From contig CAZDYQ010000058.1 of NCBI GenBank assembly GCA_964509685.1, forward strand, positions 1-19,671: DNA of 19,671 nucleotides, written 5' to 3'. The position numbers and the translations under genes were made by a program. The DNA is from JAMLIN01 sp964509685 (GTDB taxonomy: Bacteria > Pseudomonadota > Gammaproteobacteria > Burkholderiales > Burkholderiaceae_E). Position 1 is the first letter of the stretch, and each line of letters begins with the position of its first letter. The notes under the pieces were generated by a model. It did no database searches and was not told the origin of the DNA. It saw only the letters and a list, made by a program, of their open reading frames with translations. Shown piece after piece: positions 1-7,061 of the stretch.

Positions 1-1332
1 GCCGACCTCTACTTCCAGTATTCGCGCAGCGAGGGCTGGAGCCTCGAGGAAGGCATCGTGAAGTCCGGCAGCTACTCGATCGACCAGGGTGTCGGCGTGC
101 GCGCCGTCACCGGCGACAAGACCGCCTTCGCCTACTCGGATGCGATCGGCCTGGAGCCCCTGCTCGAGGCGGCGCGCGCCACCCGGACGATCGCCCGTCG
201 TGGCGCGGGTCGAGTACGGCTTGCCGGGCGCTTCGAAGCGGGCGCGGCGCGCAGGCTGTACGGTGACAACGACCCGATCCAGACGCTGGATGCGGCGGCC
301 AAGGTGGCGCTGCTCGAGCGCGTCGAGAAACGCGCGCGCGCCGCGGATCCCCGCATCCGGCAGGTGATGGCCGGCCTCGCGGCCGAGCACGACACCATCC
401 TCGTCGCGCGTTCCGACGGCCTGGTGGCGGGCGACGTCCGTCCGCTGGTGCGCCTGTCGGTCACCGTCATCGCCGAGCAGGACGGCCGGCGGGAGCAGGG
501 CCACAGCGGCGGCGGGGGGCGCTTCGACCTCGACTACTTCACCGACGAGATCATCGACGGCTACGTGCGCGCCGCGGTGCATGCCGCCCTCACCAACCTC
601 GAATCGCGTCCGGCGCCGGCGGGCGAGATGACGGTCGTGCTCGGCCCGGGCTGGCCGGGCGTGCTGCTGCACGAGGCCGTGGGGCACGGGCTCGAGGGCG
701 ACTTCAACCGCAAGCGTTCCTCCGTCTTCGCCGGGCGCATCGGCGAACGGGTGGCCGCTCCCGGAGTCACGGTGATCGACGACGGCACGATCGAGCGCCG
801 GCGCGGCTCGCTCAACATCGACGACGAGGGCAACCCGACCCAGCGCAACGTGCTGATCGAGGACGGCATCCTGAAGGGCTACCTGCAGGACACGCTCAAT
901 GCCCGCCTCATGAAGACGCGCAGCACCGGCAACGGCCGGCGCGAGTCCTTCGCCCACCTGCCGATGCCGCGCATGACCAACACCTTCATGCTGGCGGTCG
1001 GCCAGGACCCGCAGGAGATCATCGCCTCCATCGATCGCGGGCTGTACGCCGTGAATTTCGGCGGCGGGCAGGTGGACATCACCAACGGCAAGTTCGTCTT
1101 TTCCGCCTCCGAGGCGTACTGGGTCGAGAACGGCCGGGTCCAGTACCCGGTCAAGGGCGCTACCCTGATCGGCAACGGACCGGAGTCGCTCAAGCGGGTG
1201 ACGATGATCGGCAACGACATGCAGCTCGATCCGGGCATCGGGGTTTGCGGCAAGGATGGCCAGAGCGTGCCGGTCGGCGTCGGCCAGCCGACGCTGCGCA
1301 TCGAGCGCCTCACGGTGGGCGGCACCGCCTAG
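1..1332 (+). CDS. tldD: Metalloprotease TldD (5' end outside the window)
   Basis: The reading frame is open from base 1 without a start, so the first part of the gene (roughly 40 residues by comparison with E. coli TldD) lies upstream of the window. TldD works with TldE/PmbA as a zinc metalloprotease that degrades unfolded peptides and matures some peptide natural products and toxins/antidotes in the cytoplasm. The visible protein matches TldD throughout. It has an early GSYSIDQGVGVRA block, a DVRPLVRLSV block followed by a Gly-rich SGGGGR, and the metal-binding HEAVGHGLEGDF motif (HExxxH type, codons from 670). The C-terminal part contains TGNGRRESFAHLPMPRMTN and FGGGQVDIT, and the protein ends in LTVGGTA as in E. 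coli. It ends 42 nt before the DUF748 gene, on the same strand. The partner tldE is not in the window. Identification is by family recall, not a search. Confidence 0.96.
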   Translation, partial: ADLYFQYSRSEGWSLEEGIVKSGSYSIDQGVGVRAVTGDKTAFAYSDAIGLEPLLEAARATRTIARRGAGRVRLAGRFEAGAARRLYGDNDPIQTLDAAAKVALLERVEKRARAADPRIRQVMAGLAAEHDTILVARSDGLVAGDVRPLVRLSVTVIAEQDGRREQGHSGGGGRFDLDYFTDEIIDGYVRAAVHAALTNLESRPAPAGEMTVVLGPGWPGVLLHEAVGHGLEGDFNRKRSSVFAGRIGERVAAPGVTVIDDGTIERRRGSLNIDDEGNPTQRNVLIEDGILKGYLQDTLNARLMKTRSTGNGRRESFAHLPMPRMTNTFMLAVGQDPQEIIASIDRGLYAVNFGGGQVDITNGKFVFSASEAYWVENGRVQYPVKGATLIGNGPESLKRVTMIGNDMQLDPGIGVCGKDGQSVPVGVGQPTLRIERLTVGGTA

Positions 1333-1357
1333 CGCCGACCCGCCAGGAGGAACGCGG

Positions 1358-1378
1358 ATGCGCCCACCCCGACCGTGA
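1358..1378 (+). other. Six-codon minicistron with strong ribosome-binding site, overlapping the DUF748 start
   Basis: A perfect AGGAGG at 1345-1350 is followed after 7 nt by ATG at 1358. This reads MRPPRP and stops at TGA 1376-1378. The stop overlaps the GTG (1375-1377) that opens the long DUF748 frame, giving GTGA. The Shine-Dalgarno sequence is ideally placed for this ATG and too far (24 nt) from the GTG. Either the minicistron couples translation into the DUF748 gene, or one base is missing here and the ATG is the real DUF748 start. The sequence alone does not decide. Confidence 0.4.
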
Positions 1379-4300
1379 GCCAGCGCGAGCGCTTCGATCC
1401 CGCTTCCCCGGTGCCCGCCGCACCGGCCATGCCGACCCTGCGAGGGGAATCCCGGGCGCCCGTCGCGCATCCTCGCGGGCCCCGGCCACGCTTCGCGGGC
1501 CGGCTCGTCGTCTGGCTCCTCGTCCTGCTGGTGCTCGCGTTCTTCGCGGCCTACGCGATGCTGCCCGCGCTCGCCAAGGAACGCGCGCAGCGATGGCTGG
1601 CATCGGAGCTCTCGCGCCCCGTCGTGATCGAGCGCCTGCGCTTCGATCCCTTCACGCTGGTGGCCGACGTGGAGTCGTTGCGCATCGGCAAGCGCGAGGG
1701 TGACGCGGCGCTGCTCACCGTCGAGCGGGCCCACATCGATTTCGCCTGGACGAGCCTTCGCAGGCGCGGGCCCGTCATCGAGCGGCTGCGGATCGAACGC
1801 CCCGTGCTGGTGCTCGCGCGCGAGCGCGACGGCGAGCTCGACGTCGCGGACCTCCTGCGCCGCTGGCGCGATCCCGAGGCGGACGCGCCCGGCTGGCTGG
1901 GGCGTTTCTCCGTCGCCAACATCGAGGTGGATGACGGCTCGATCGTCCTCGACGACGCGGCCGTGGGGCAGAAGCACCGGGTCGAGAAGCTCTCGCTCAA
2001 GATCCCGTTCCTCTCGAGCCTGCCGGTTCACGGCACGATCGACATCGAGCCTTCGCTGAGCGCGACGGTCAACGGCGCGCCCTTCACCGCCACAGGCCAG
2101 GCGCTGCCCTTCGCCGAGGATCGCTCCTCGACGCTCACGGTCGACATCGGCACGAGCGACCTGCTGCGCTACGTCGACTACCTGCCGATGTCGAAACCGT
2201 GGCGCATCGCCGCGGGACAGGCGTCCGCGCGGCTCGTGATGGACTTTCGCCAGCCCGTCGGCGGCGATCCCTCGCTCCAGTTCTCGGGTGCCCTGGCCGT
2301 TGCCGGGCTGGAACTCGTCGACGAGGACGGCCGTCCGTTCCTGTCGTTGCCGGGCGCGAGCGTCGAACTGCTCGAGTACGACATGCAGGCAGCCCGGCTG
2401 CGCATCGGGGAGGTGGTCGCCTCCGCCCCCCGACTCGACTGGCGCCGGTCCGCGGATGCCGCCGACGACGCCCCCGTGGCGGGCGCCCGCCAGGGCGCCG
2501 GCCGCCCGCTCGACTGGTCGATCGCCCGGATCGGCGTGGTGGACGGCCGGGTCCGGCTCGATACCCGCCTGCCCGACGGCGCCCGCACGAGGATCGACGC
2601 GAGCGACGTGCAGGCCCAGGTCGACGACATTTCGTCGGACGGCACGATGCCCTCGCGCTTCAGGGCCTCGGCCGTCTTCGGCGCGGGGGAGGCGCTCGAG
2701 GTCGAGGGCCGCTTCAGCCACGAGCCGCTGCTCGTCAGCGGCCGTTTCGATGCGCGCGGGGCGCGGCTCGATCGCTGGGTCGCACCCTTCGAGGAGCGGC
2801 TGCCGCTGCGCGTGGCGGGCGGGACGCTCGACCTGTCGGGTGGGTTCGAATACGGCTGGCGCGACGGCGGCCCCGGGCCGGACGAGCCGGCCGATGCATG
2901 GCCGTTTCGCCTGCTCGCCTGGAAATCGAGGCTGGCCGCGCTGAGGCTGGAACCGACGCCGGAGGGACGCATCGCGTATCCGCAGGCGCTGGATTCGCTC
3001 ACGGCCGACGGGCTGGCGATCGACTTCGTCGAGAAGCGCATCGGCTTCACCCGGGCGCATGCCGAGGGCCTCGCGCTGGCGGTTGCCCGCGACCCCGAGG
3101 GCGCCGTGGACCTCGACGGCTTCCTCGATGCCCTGCCGGACGACTGGTGGATCGAGCCCGGCGAGTTCACCCTGGGCGCGGCCCAGGTGCGGCTCGCCGA
3201 TGCCTCGCCTGGCTTCGACAGGGTCGACATCGTCCAGTTCTCGCTCGGCCCGCGGGGCGAGGACGGATTCGCCACGGTGAGCTTCGACGGCCGGGTGGGC
3301 GAGGGAGCGTCGCTCGAGGCCGCCGGCCGCTTCGCGTTGGATCCCCTGCGCCTGGCGGTTTCGGTGAAGGCTGCGGGCTTCGCGCTCGCGCCCTGGCGCG
3401 ACCGCCTCGATCACTGGCCCTCGATCCGCGTGGCCGACGGCACCCTCGACGCGCGCGGCGACCTCGTCTACGAAGCGGGCGGGAAGGGCGTCCCGGCGAG
3501 GATCTCGTGGAACGGTGCCGCCGGCGTGACGCAGCTGCGGCTCGAGACGAGCGGGACGCAGGCGGAGCTGATGCGCGCCGCATCCGTGCGTACCGATGCC
3601 CTGCGGCTGGAAACCGATCCCCTGCGGATCGATGCCGGTGAACTGGAGCTCGACGGCCTGGAGGTTCGATTCGAGGTGTCGGCCGGCGGTGCCCTGGACC
3701 TCGTCGCCGTCGACGGCACGCCCATCTACCGGGAAGGGGACCCCGACCAGCCGCAGGCCGAGTGGCGCATCGCCGGGCTTCGGCTTGCGAACGCGCGCAT
3801 CGAGATCGAGGACATTCGCGCGGCGGACAACCCGCCGCTCGGCATGGAGGACCTCGCGGGCACCGTGGGCGCGATCGGCCCGGGGCAGGCGAGCGACCTG
3901 GCGCTGTCGGCCCGCCTGCGCGCGGGCGGCGAGATCAGCGCCACGGGGCGGGTCATGCCGCTCGATCCCCTGGCGTCGCTCGAGCTCGACGCGACGCTCG
4001 ACGGGCTCGCGCTCGAGACGCTGTCGCCCTATACCCGTCGCCATCTCGGCTACCCGCTGGACGGCGGCGCCCTGGATGCGAGGCTGCGCTACCGCCTGCG
4101 CGATCGCCGTGTCGAGGCCGCCCACGAACTCGTGCTGCGCGAGCCGGTGTTCGGCGAACCCGCCGGGCAGGGGAGCGCCGACGAGCCGCCCCTTGGCCTG
4201 GCGCTCGCGCTGTTGCGCGACGCGAGGGGCACGGTGGAGCTGTCCCTGCCCGTCGCGGGATCCCTGGACGATCCGGGCTTCTCGATCCCCGCATCGCTCG

Positions 4301-4971
4301 CGGAGAGCTTCGACCGGCATCTGCGTGAAGTGGCGGCCCGGCCGTTCGAGCGGCTGGCGAGCCTGGTGGACGGCTCGGCCGATCGGCTCGGCCAGGTGGG
4401 TTTCGCAGCCGGCTCCGCCCGGCTGGGCGACCAGGCGGTGGCTGGCCTCGGCATGCTCGCCCGCGCGCTGCGCGAGCGCCCTGGGCTTGCGCTGCGGATC
4501 GCGGGCATGGCCGACGCGCAGGCTGACCGTGATGCGCTGGCGCAACACCAGTTCGAGCGCATGCTCAAAGCGCGCAAGGTGCGCGGCCAGGGCGGTGCGG
4601 TGACGGACCTCGACGCGGTGACGATCGGCCGGGGCGAGTATCCGCTCCTCGTCGATGCGCTGTTCCGGGAAGCGAGCCTGCCGCTGCCCCTCGGCCGGGA
4701 CGGCCGTCCGCGGGAAATCGGCGTCTCCGAGAAGGCCAGGGCGTTGCTGGCGACCGTGCCGGTCGGCGACAGCCAGCTTGCCGACCTCGCCCGCGACCGG
4801 GCGCGGGCCGTGCGCGACTGGCTCGCCGGGCCGGGCAGGATCGACCCCGCCAGGCTGGCGCTCGGCGAACCGGTCGTGGGCCGTGCCCGGGACCGGAATC
4901 CGGCCGCACGCGTGGAGTTCGAGCTGCAGGTGACGAAGGCCGCGGTTGCGTCGCCCGGCGAATCTTCGTAA
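1375..4971 (+). CDS. DUF748 / AsmA-like envelope protein
   Basis: Large protein of 1198 residues. Residues about 43-65 form a single hydrophobic segment (RLVVWLLVLLVLAFFAAYAM) after a basic stretch, typical of an inner-membrane anchor. The rest is expected in the periplasm as repetitive beta-rich segments of the DUF748/AsmA-like type. That family is related to proteins thought to carry phospholipids or affect outer-membrane assembly. The region around residues 975-1010 (ARPFERLASLVDG and the following helix) and the C-terminal part with ARDRARAVRDWL look like the conserved end of DUF748 proteins. GTG 1375 is the earliest plausible in-frame start, but its ribosome-binding site is poorly placed (see the minicistron entry). 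If an indel is present, the start would be ATG 1358. It follows tldD by 42 nt and may be co-transcribed. The precise function is not known to me. Confidence 0.85.
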   Translation: MSQRERFDPASPVPAAPAMPTLRGESRAPVAHPRGPRPRFAGRLVVWLLVLLVLAFFAAYAMLPALAKERAQRWLASELSRPVVIERLRFDPFTLVADVESLRIGKREGDAALLTVERAHIDFAWTSLRRRGPVIERLRIERPVLVLARERDGELDVADLLRRWRDPEADAPGWLGRFSVANIEVDDGSIVLDDAAVGQKHRVEKLSLKIPFLSSLPVHGTIDIEPSLSATVNGAPFTATGQALPFAEDRSSTLTVDIGTSDLLRYVDYLPMSKPWRIAAGQASARLVMDFRQPVGGDPSLQFSGALAVAGLELVDEDGRPFLSLPGASVELLEYDMQAARLRIGEVVASAPRLDWRRSADAADDAPVAGARQGAGRPLDWSIARIGVVDGRVRLDTRLPDGARTRIDASDVQAQVDDISSDGTMPSRFRASAVFGAGEALEVEGRFSHEPLLVSGRFDARGARLDRWVAPFEERLPLRVAGGTLDLSGGFEYGWRDGGPGPDEPADAWPFRLLAWKSRLAALRLEPTPEGRIAYPQALDSLTADGLAIDFVEKRIGFTRAHAEGLALAVARDPEGAVDLDGFLDALPDDWWIEPGEFTLGAAQVRLADASPGFDRVDIVQFSLGPRGEDGFATVSFDGRVGEGASLEAAGRFALDPLRLAVSVKAAGFALAPWRDRLDHWPSIRVADGTLDARGDLVYEAGGKGVPARISWNGAAGVTQLRLETSGTQAELMRAASVRTDALRLETDPLRIDAGELELDGLEVRFEVSAGGALDLVAVDGTPIYREGDPDQPQAEWRIAGLRLANARIEIEDIRAADNPPLGMEDLAGTVGAIGPGQASDLALSARLRAGGEISATGRVMPLDPLASLELDATLDGLALETLSPYTRRHLGYPLDGGALDARLRYRLRDRRVEAAHELVLREPVFGEPAGQGSADEPPLGLALALLRDARGTVELSLPVAGSLDDPGFSIPASLAESFDRHLREVAARPFERLASLVDGSADRLGQVGFAAGSARLGDQAVAGLGMLARALRERPGLALRIAGMADAQADRDALAQHQFERMLKARKVRGQGGAVTDLDAVTIGRGEYPLLVDALFREASLPLPLGRDGRPREIGVSEKARALLATVPVGDSQLADLARDRARAVRDWLAGPGRIDPARLALGEPVVGRARDRNPAARVEFELQVTKAAVASPGESS

Positions 4972-4974
4972 ACT
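4946..4974 (+). promoter_or_regulatory. Candidate promoter of the DAHP synthase leader
   Basis: TTGCGT (4946-4951), a 17-bp spacer, then TAAACT (4969-4974, 4 of 6 matches to TATAAT and overlapping the DUF748 stop codon). Transcription would start near 4981, only one or two bases before the leader-peptide ATG at 4983. That ATG has no visible Shine-Dalgarno sequence, so the leader could be read as a nearly leaderless message. The -35 box is weak (3 of 6), so this is a tentative call. Confidence 0.35.
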
Positions 4975-4982
4975 GCCTGACC

Positions 4983-5066
4983 ATGATTCGCGGCTTCTTT
5001 GCCTACTTTTGGTTCTTTGGCTTTTCCTGCGCCAGGCGGGACGAGTCGGGAACGCGTTCGCAGTAA
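4983..5066 (+). CDS. Phe-rich attenuation leader peptide (27 aa)
   Basis: ATG 4983 to TAA 5064-5066 encodes 27 residues. Residues 5-14 are FFAYFWFFGF: six Phe, one Tyr and one Trp in ten codons (4995-5024). The second half is hydrophilic (ARRDESGTRSQ). This is the layout of amino-acid leader peptides such as PheL, where ribosome stalling on the repeated codons senses charged tRNA. It lies directly upstream of the DAHP synthase gene and is followed after 22 nt by an intrinsic terminator. The Phe bias suggests control mainly by tRNA-Phe. No ribosome-binding site is evident. The peptide itself probably has no function beyond being translated. The call comes from reading the sequence, not from a database match. 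Confidence 0.8.
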   Translation: MIRGFFAYFWFFGFSCARRDESGTRSQ

Positions 5067-5118
5067 GCAGGAACCCGAATCCGAAACGACCGCCGGCGCC
5101 GACCGGCGGTTTTTTTTT
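5024..5118 (+). promoter_or_regulatory. Transcription attenuator with alternative RNA pairings
   Basis: Three competing pairings are visible. (1) A leader hairpin: TTCCTGC 5024-5030 with GCAGGAA 5067-5073 (7 bp), and inside it TCGGG 5046-5050 that can also pair with CCCGA 5074-5078. (2) An antiterminator: GGCGG 5035-5039 with CCGCC 5090-5094, CG 5042-5043 with CG 5087-5088, and TCGG 5046-5049 with CCGA 5081-5084, separated by small internal loops. (3) The terminator at 5089-5118. Pairing 2 uses the 5' arm of the terminator and so excludes it. A ribosome stalled on the Phe codons would leave 5035-5050 free (read-through). A ribosome reaching the stop codon at 5064 would cover 5035-5050 (termination). 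Folding energies were not computed. Confidence 0.7.
5089..5118 (+). terminator. Intrinsic terminator in the DAHP synthase leader
   Basis: Perfect 8-bp stem ACCGCCGG (5089-5096) / CCGGCGGT (5103-5110) with a 6-nt loop, followed immediately by an uninterrupted T run (5110-5118). It lies 49 nt before the DAHP synthase ATG and after the Phe-rich leader peptide, so it acts as the attenuator's terminator. It would also stop transcripts coming from the DUF748 gene. Confidence 0.9.
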
Positions 5119-5167
5119 CCGCCCGCCAGCGCCCCGGCCCCACCGACACCCCGCCGCAGGAAGCCCG

Positions 5168-6292
5168 ATGAGCATCGCCACTACCGCCACCACCGCCCCG
5201 ACAGGCGCCGACGCCACTGCCGTCCCCGGCCCCACCGACGACGTCCGCATCCGCGACATCGCCGAGCTGGCCCCGCCCGCGCACCTCATCCGGGAGTTCA
5301 AGGCCGGCCCCGACGTCAACCGGCTGGTGTACGAGACGCGCCAGGCGATCCATCGCATCATCCACGGCATGGACGACCGGCTGGTCGTGATCGTCGGCCC
5401 CTGCTCGATCCACAACACGTCGGCCGCGCGCGAGTACGCGCAGCGCCTGCAGGCGCAGCGCAGGCGCTTCGCCGGCGAGCTCGAGATCGTGATGCGGGTG
5501 TACTTCGAGAAGCCGCGCACCACGGTGGGCTGGAAGGGCCTCATCAACGATCCCGACCTCGACAACAGCTTCAAGATCAACAAGGGCCTGCGCACGGCCC
5601 GCGAGCTGCTGCTGTCGATCAACGAGATGGGACTGCCGGCGGGCACCGAGTTCCTCGACATGATCACGCCCCAGTACATCGCCGACCTGATCTCCTGGGG
5701 CGCGATCGGGGCGCGCACCACCGAGTCGCAGGTGCATCGCGAACTCGCCTCGGGCATGTCCTGCCCCATGGGTTTCAAGAACGGCACCGACGGCAGCCTG
5801 CGCATCGCCTTCGAGGCGATCAAGGCGGCCTCGCAGCCCCATCATTTCCTGTCGGTGACCAAGGGGGGCATCTCGGCCATCGTCTCGACGAACGGCAACG
5901 AGGACTGCCACGTGATCCTGCGTGGCGGCCGCGAGCCCAACTACGATGCCGCCTCGGTGGACGCCGCCTGCAAGGAGGCGGCGGAGGCGGCGCTCGCCTG
6001 CCGGCTGATGATCGATGCGAGCCACGGCAACAGCCGCAAGAAGCACGAGAACCAGATCGGCGTGGTGCGGGACATCGCCGGCCAGGTCGCGGGCGGCGAC
6101 CACCGGATCTTCGGGGTGATGATCGAGAGCCACCTCGTTGCCGGACGGCAGGACCTCAAGCCCGGGGAGCCGCTCGTGTACGGGCAGAGCATCACCGATG
6201 CCTGCATCGGCTGGGACGACACCGTGCCGCTGCTCGAGGAGCTTGCCGAAGCCGTCCGGCAGCGCCGGCTCGTCCAGAGCCCGGACGACTGA
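5168..6292 (+). CDS. aroG: 3-deoxy-7-phosphoheptulonate (DAHP) synthase, class I AroG/F/H type
   Basis: Condenses phosphoenolpyruvate and erythrose 4-phosphate, the first step of the shikimate pathway to Phe, Tyr and Trp. The protein is 374 residues, against 350 for E. coli AroG. It aligns with AroG over nearly its whole length: GPCSIH (77-82), RVYFEKPRTTVGWKGLINDP, EFLDMITPQYIADLISWGAIGARTTESQVHRELASG, CPMGFKNGTDG, ILRGGREPNY, ESHLV and SITDACIGW. The extra length is an Ala/Thr/Pro-rich N-terminus of about 24 residues. ATG 5168 is chosen because AGGA at 5158-5161 precedes it at a good distance. The open frame extends further upstream only through the terminator and leader. Expression is probably controlled by the Phe-rich attenuator just upstream. 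Which amino acid inhibits the enzyme cannot be read safely from sequence; the leader suggests Phe. Confidence 0.95.
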   Translation: MSIATTATTAPTGADATAVPGPTDDVRIRDIAELAPPAHLIREFKAGPDVNRLVYETRQAIHRIIHGMDDRLVVIVGPCSIHNTSAAREYAQRLQAQRRRFAGELEIVMRVYFEKPRTTVGWKGLINDPDLDNSFKINKGLRTARELLLSINEMGLPAGTEFLDMITPQYIADLISWGAIGARTTESQVHRELASGMSCPMGFKNGTDGSLRIAFEAIKAASQPHHFLSVTKGGISAIVSTNGNEDCHVILRGGREPNYDAASVDAACKEAAEAALACRLMIDASHGNSRKKHENQIGVVRDIAGQVAGGDHRIFGVMIESHLVAGRQDLKPGEPLVYGQSITDACIGWDDTVPLLEELAEAVRQRRLVQSPDD

Positions 6293-6378
6293 GGCACGCC
6301 GGCCGGCGCCGCAGGCTGCCATTCGTCGGTTCACCTGCGCCGTTTTCCGGGGCGATACGGGTCTTCCACGACAAGTAG

Positions 6379-6387
6379 TGCTATAAG
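6379..6387 (+). promoter_or_regulatory. Extended -10 promoter of the cyclic-nucleotide-binding-domain gene
   Basis: TGCTATAAG at 6379-6387 is an extended -10 element (TGn plus TATAAG, 5 of 6 matches). No good -35 box is seen 16-18 bp upstream, as is common for extended -10 promoters. Transcription would start near 6394, giving a 20-nt leader with GGAG at 6404-6407, 6 nt before the ATG. Confidence 0.5.
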
Positions 6388-6413
6388 TCACGAACGAATG
6401 CCCGGAGTGCCGT

Positions 6414-7004
6414 ATGGAAACTGTGCACGGAACTGATCAGCGTGCCGGGACGGGCGCCACCACGGCGACCCGCCGCACGCCGCACGAGCGACTGCTCGCG
6501 CTCGGCCTCAAGCCGGTCGGACGCGCGACGGAGTACGCCGACCAGATCTACAGCCTCATGGCGAAGACGCCGCTGTTCTCCGGCCTGGACATCGACGAGA
6601 CGCGCAAGCTGGGCGCCTTCATGTACGTGTACGAGGCGCCCCCCGGCGTCACCGTCATCAACGAGGGCGAGACCGGCGACTTCATGGTGCTGCTCATGGA
6701 GGGCATGGTCGACGTCCTGCGGCGCAATCGCTACAACTACCCGTCGCGCATCGCGGTCGCGCAGGCCGGTCATGCGCTCGGCGAGATGTCGATGTTCGAC
6801 GGCGAGCCGCGCTTCGCCTCCTGCGTCACCCTCGACAACAGCCGGCTCGCCGTGCTCACGCGCGATGCGCTCATGCTCGTGCTGTCGGACGAGCCCAAGC
6901 TCGGCAACAAGATCCTGCTCAAGCTCGTACAGCTGCTGTCGGACCGCCTGCGTCAGACCAGCGCCAAGCTCGTCTCGTATCTCGAGGCCGCGCGCGAGGC
7001 CTGA
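6414..7004 (+). CDS. Single-domain cyclic-nucleotide-binding (cNMP/CRP-like) protein
   Basis: A 196-residue protein with one CRP-type nucleotide-binding beta-roll at about residues 52-160. It starts at LFSGLDIDE and includes GETGDFMVLLMEGMVDVL. The phosphate-binding cassette GEMSMFDGEPRFASC is at residues 123-137, with E124 and R133 in the positions that contact the cyclic nucleotide in family members. The residue after the Arg is Phe instead of the usual Ala/Ser, so ligand binding may be altered. A helical stretch follows (residues 160-196), but no helix-turn-helix domain, so this is not a Crp/Fnr transcription factor in the usual sense. It may be a stand-alone sensor or regulatory subunit; the partner is unknown. 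The start at ATG 6414 is supported by GGAG 6 nt upstream. It has its own promoter and a terminator-like hairpin downstream. Confidence 0.85.
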   Translation: METVHGTDQRAGTGATTATRRTPHERLLALGLKPVGRATEYADQIYSLMAKTPLFSGLDIDETRKLGAFMYVYEAPPGVTVINEGETGDFMVLLMEGMVDVLRRNRYNYPSRIAVAQAGHALGEMSMFDGEPRFASCVTLDNSRLAVLTRDALMLVLSDEPKLGNKILLKLVQLLSDRLRQTSAKLVSYLEAAREA

Positions 7005-7036
7005 GCCGGCCGGCAACGCTCCGGCACGGGCGACGG

Positions 7037-7061
7037 AAGGGCTCCGCTAGGCGGGGCCCTT
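7037..7061 (+). terminator. Hairpin terminator between convergent genes
   Basis: Stem AAGGGCTCCGC (7037-7047) with GCGGGGCCCTT (7051-7061), 11 pairs including one G-T, and a TAG loop. It is followed on the + strand by a pyrimidine-rich tail with T runs (7060-7068). It follows the cyclic-nucleotide-binding gene, and the stop codon of the convergent adenosyltransferase gene lies in it. The T run is broken by CCC, so efficiency is uncertain. Confidence 0.6.

Noticed and set aside
2178..3641. Long frames on both strands inside the DUF748 gene (365 and 480 codons)
   Set aside because: Arg/Pro/Ser-rich compositions typical of shifted or antisense readings; the 1198-codon frame has the membrane anchor and DUF748 features.
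4995..5030. Similarity of the Phe-codon stretch to dispersed TTTGCCTACTTT-type repeats seen in many proteobacteria
   Set aside because: Those repeats normally include the complementary arm (AAAGTAGGCAAA) nearby, which is absent here. The attenuator layout explains the region better, though a repeat origin cannot be fully excluded.
4946..5167. N-terminal extension of the DAHP synthase from an upstream start
   Set aside because: The extension would translate the terminator and leader in another frame. ATG 5168 has a ribosome-binding site and gives the normal enzyme length.
5003..6391. 462-codon minus-strand frame opposite the DAHP synthase gene
   Set aside because: Antisense shadow of a conserved enzyme and of the attenuator; no motif or ribosome-binding site supports it.
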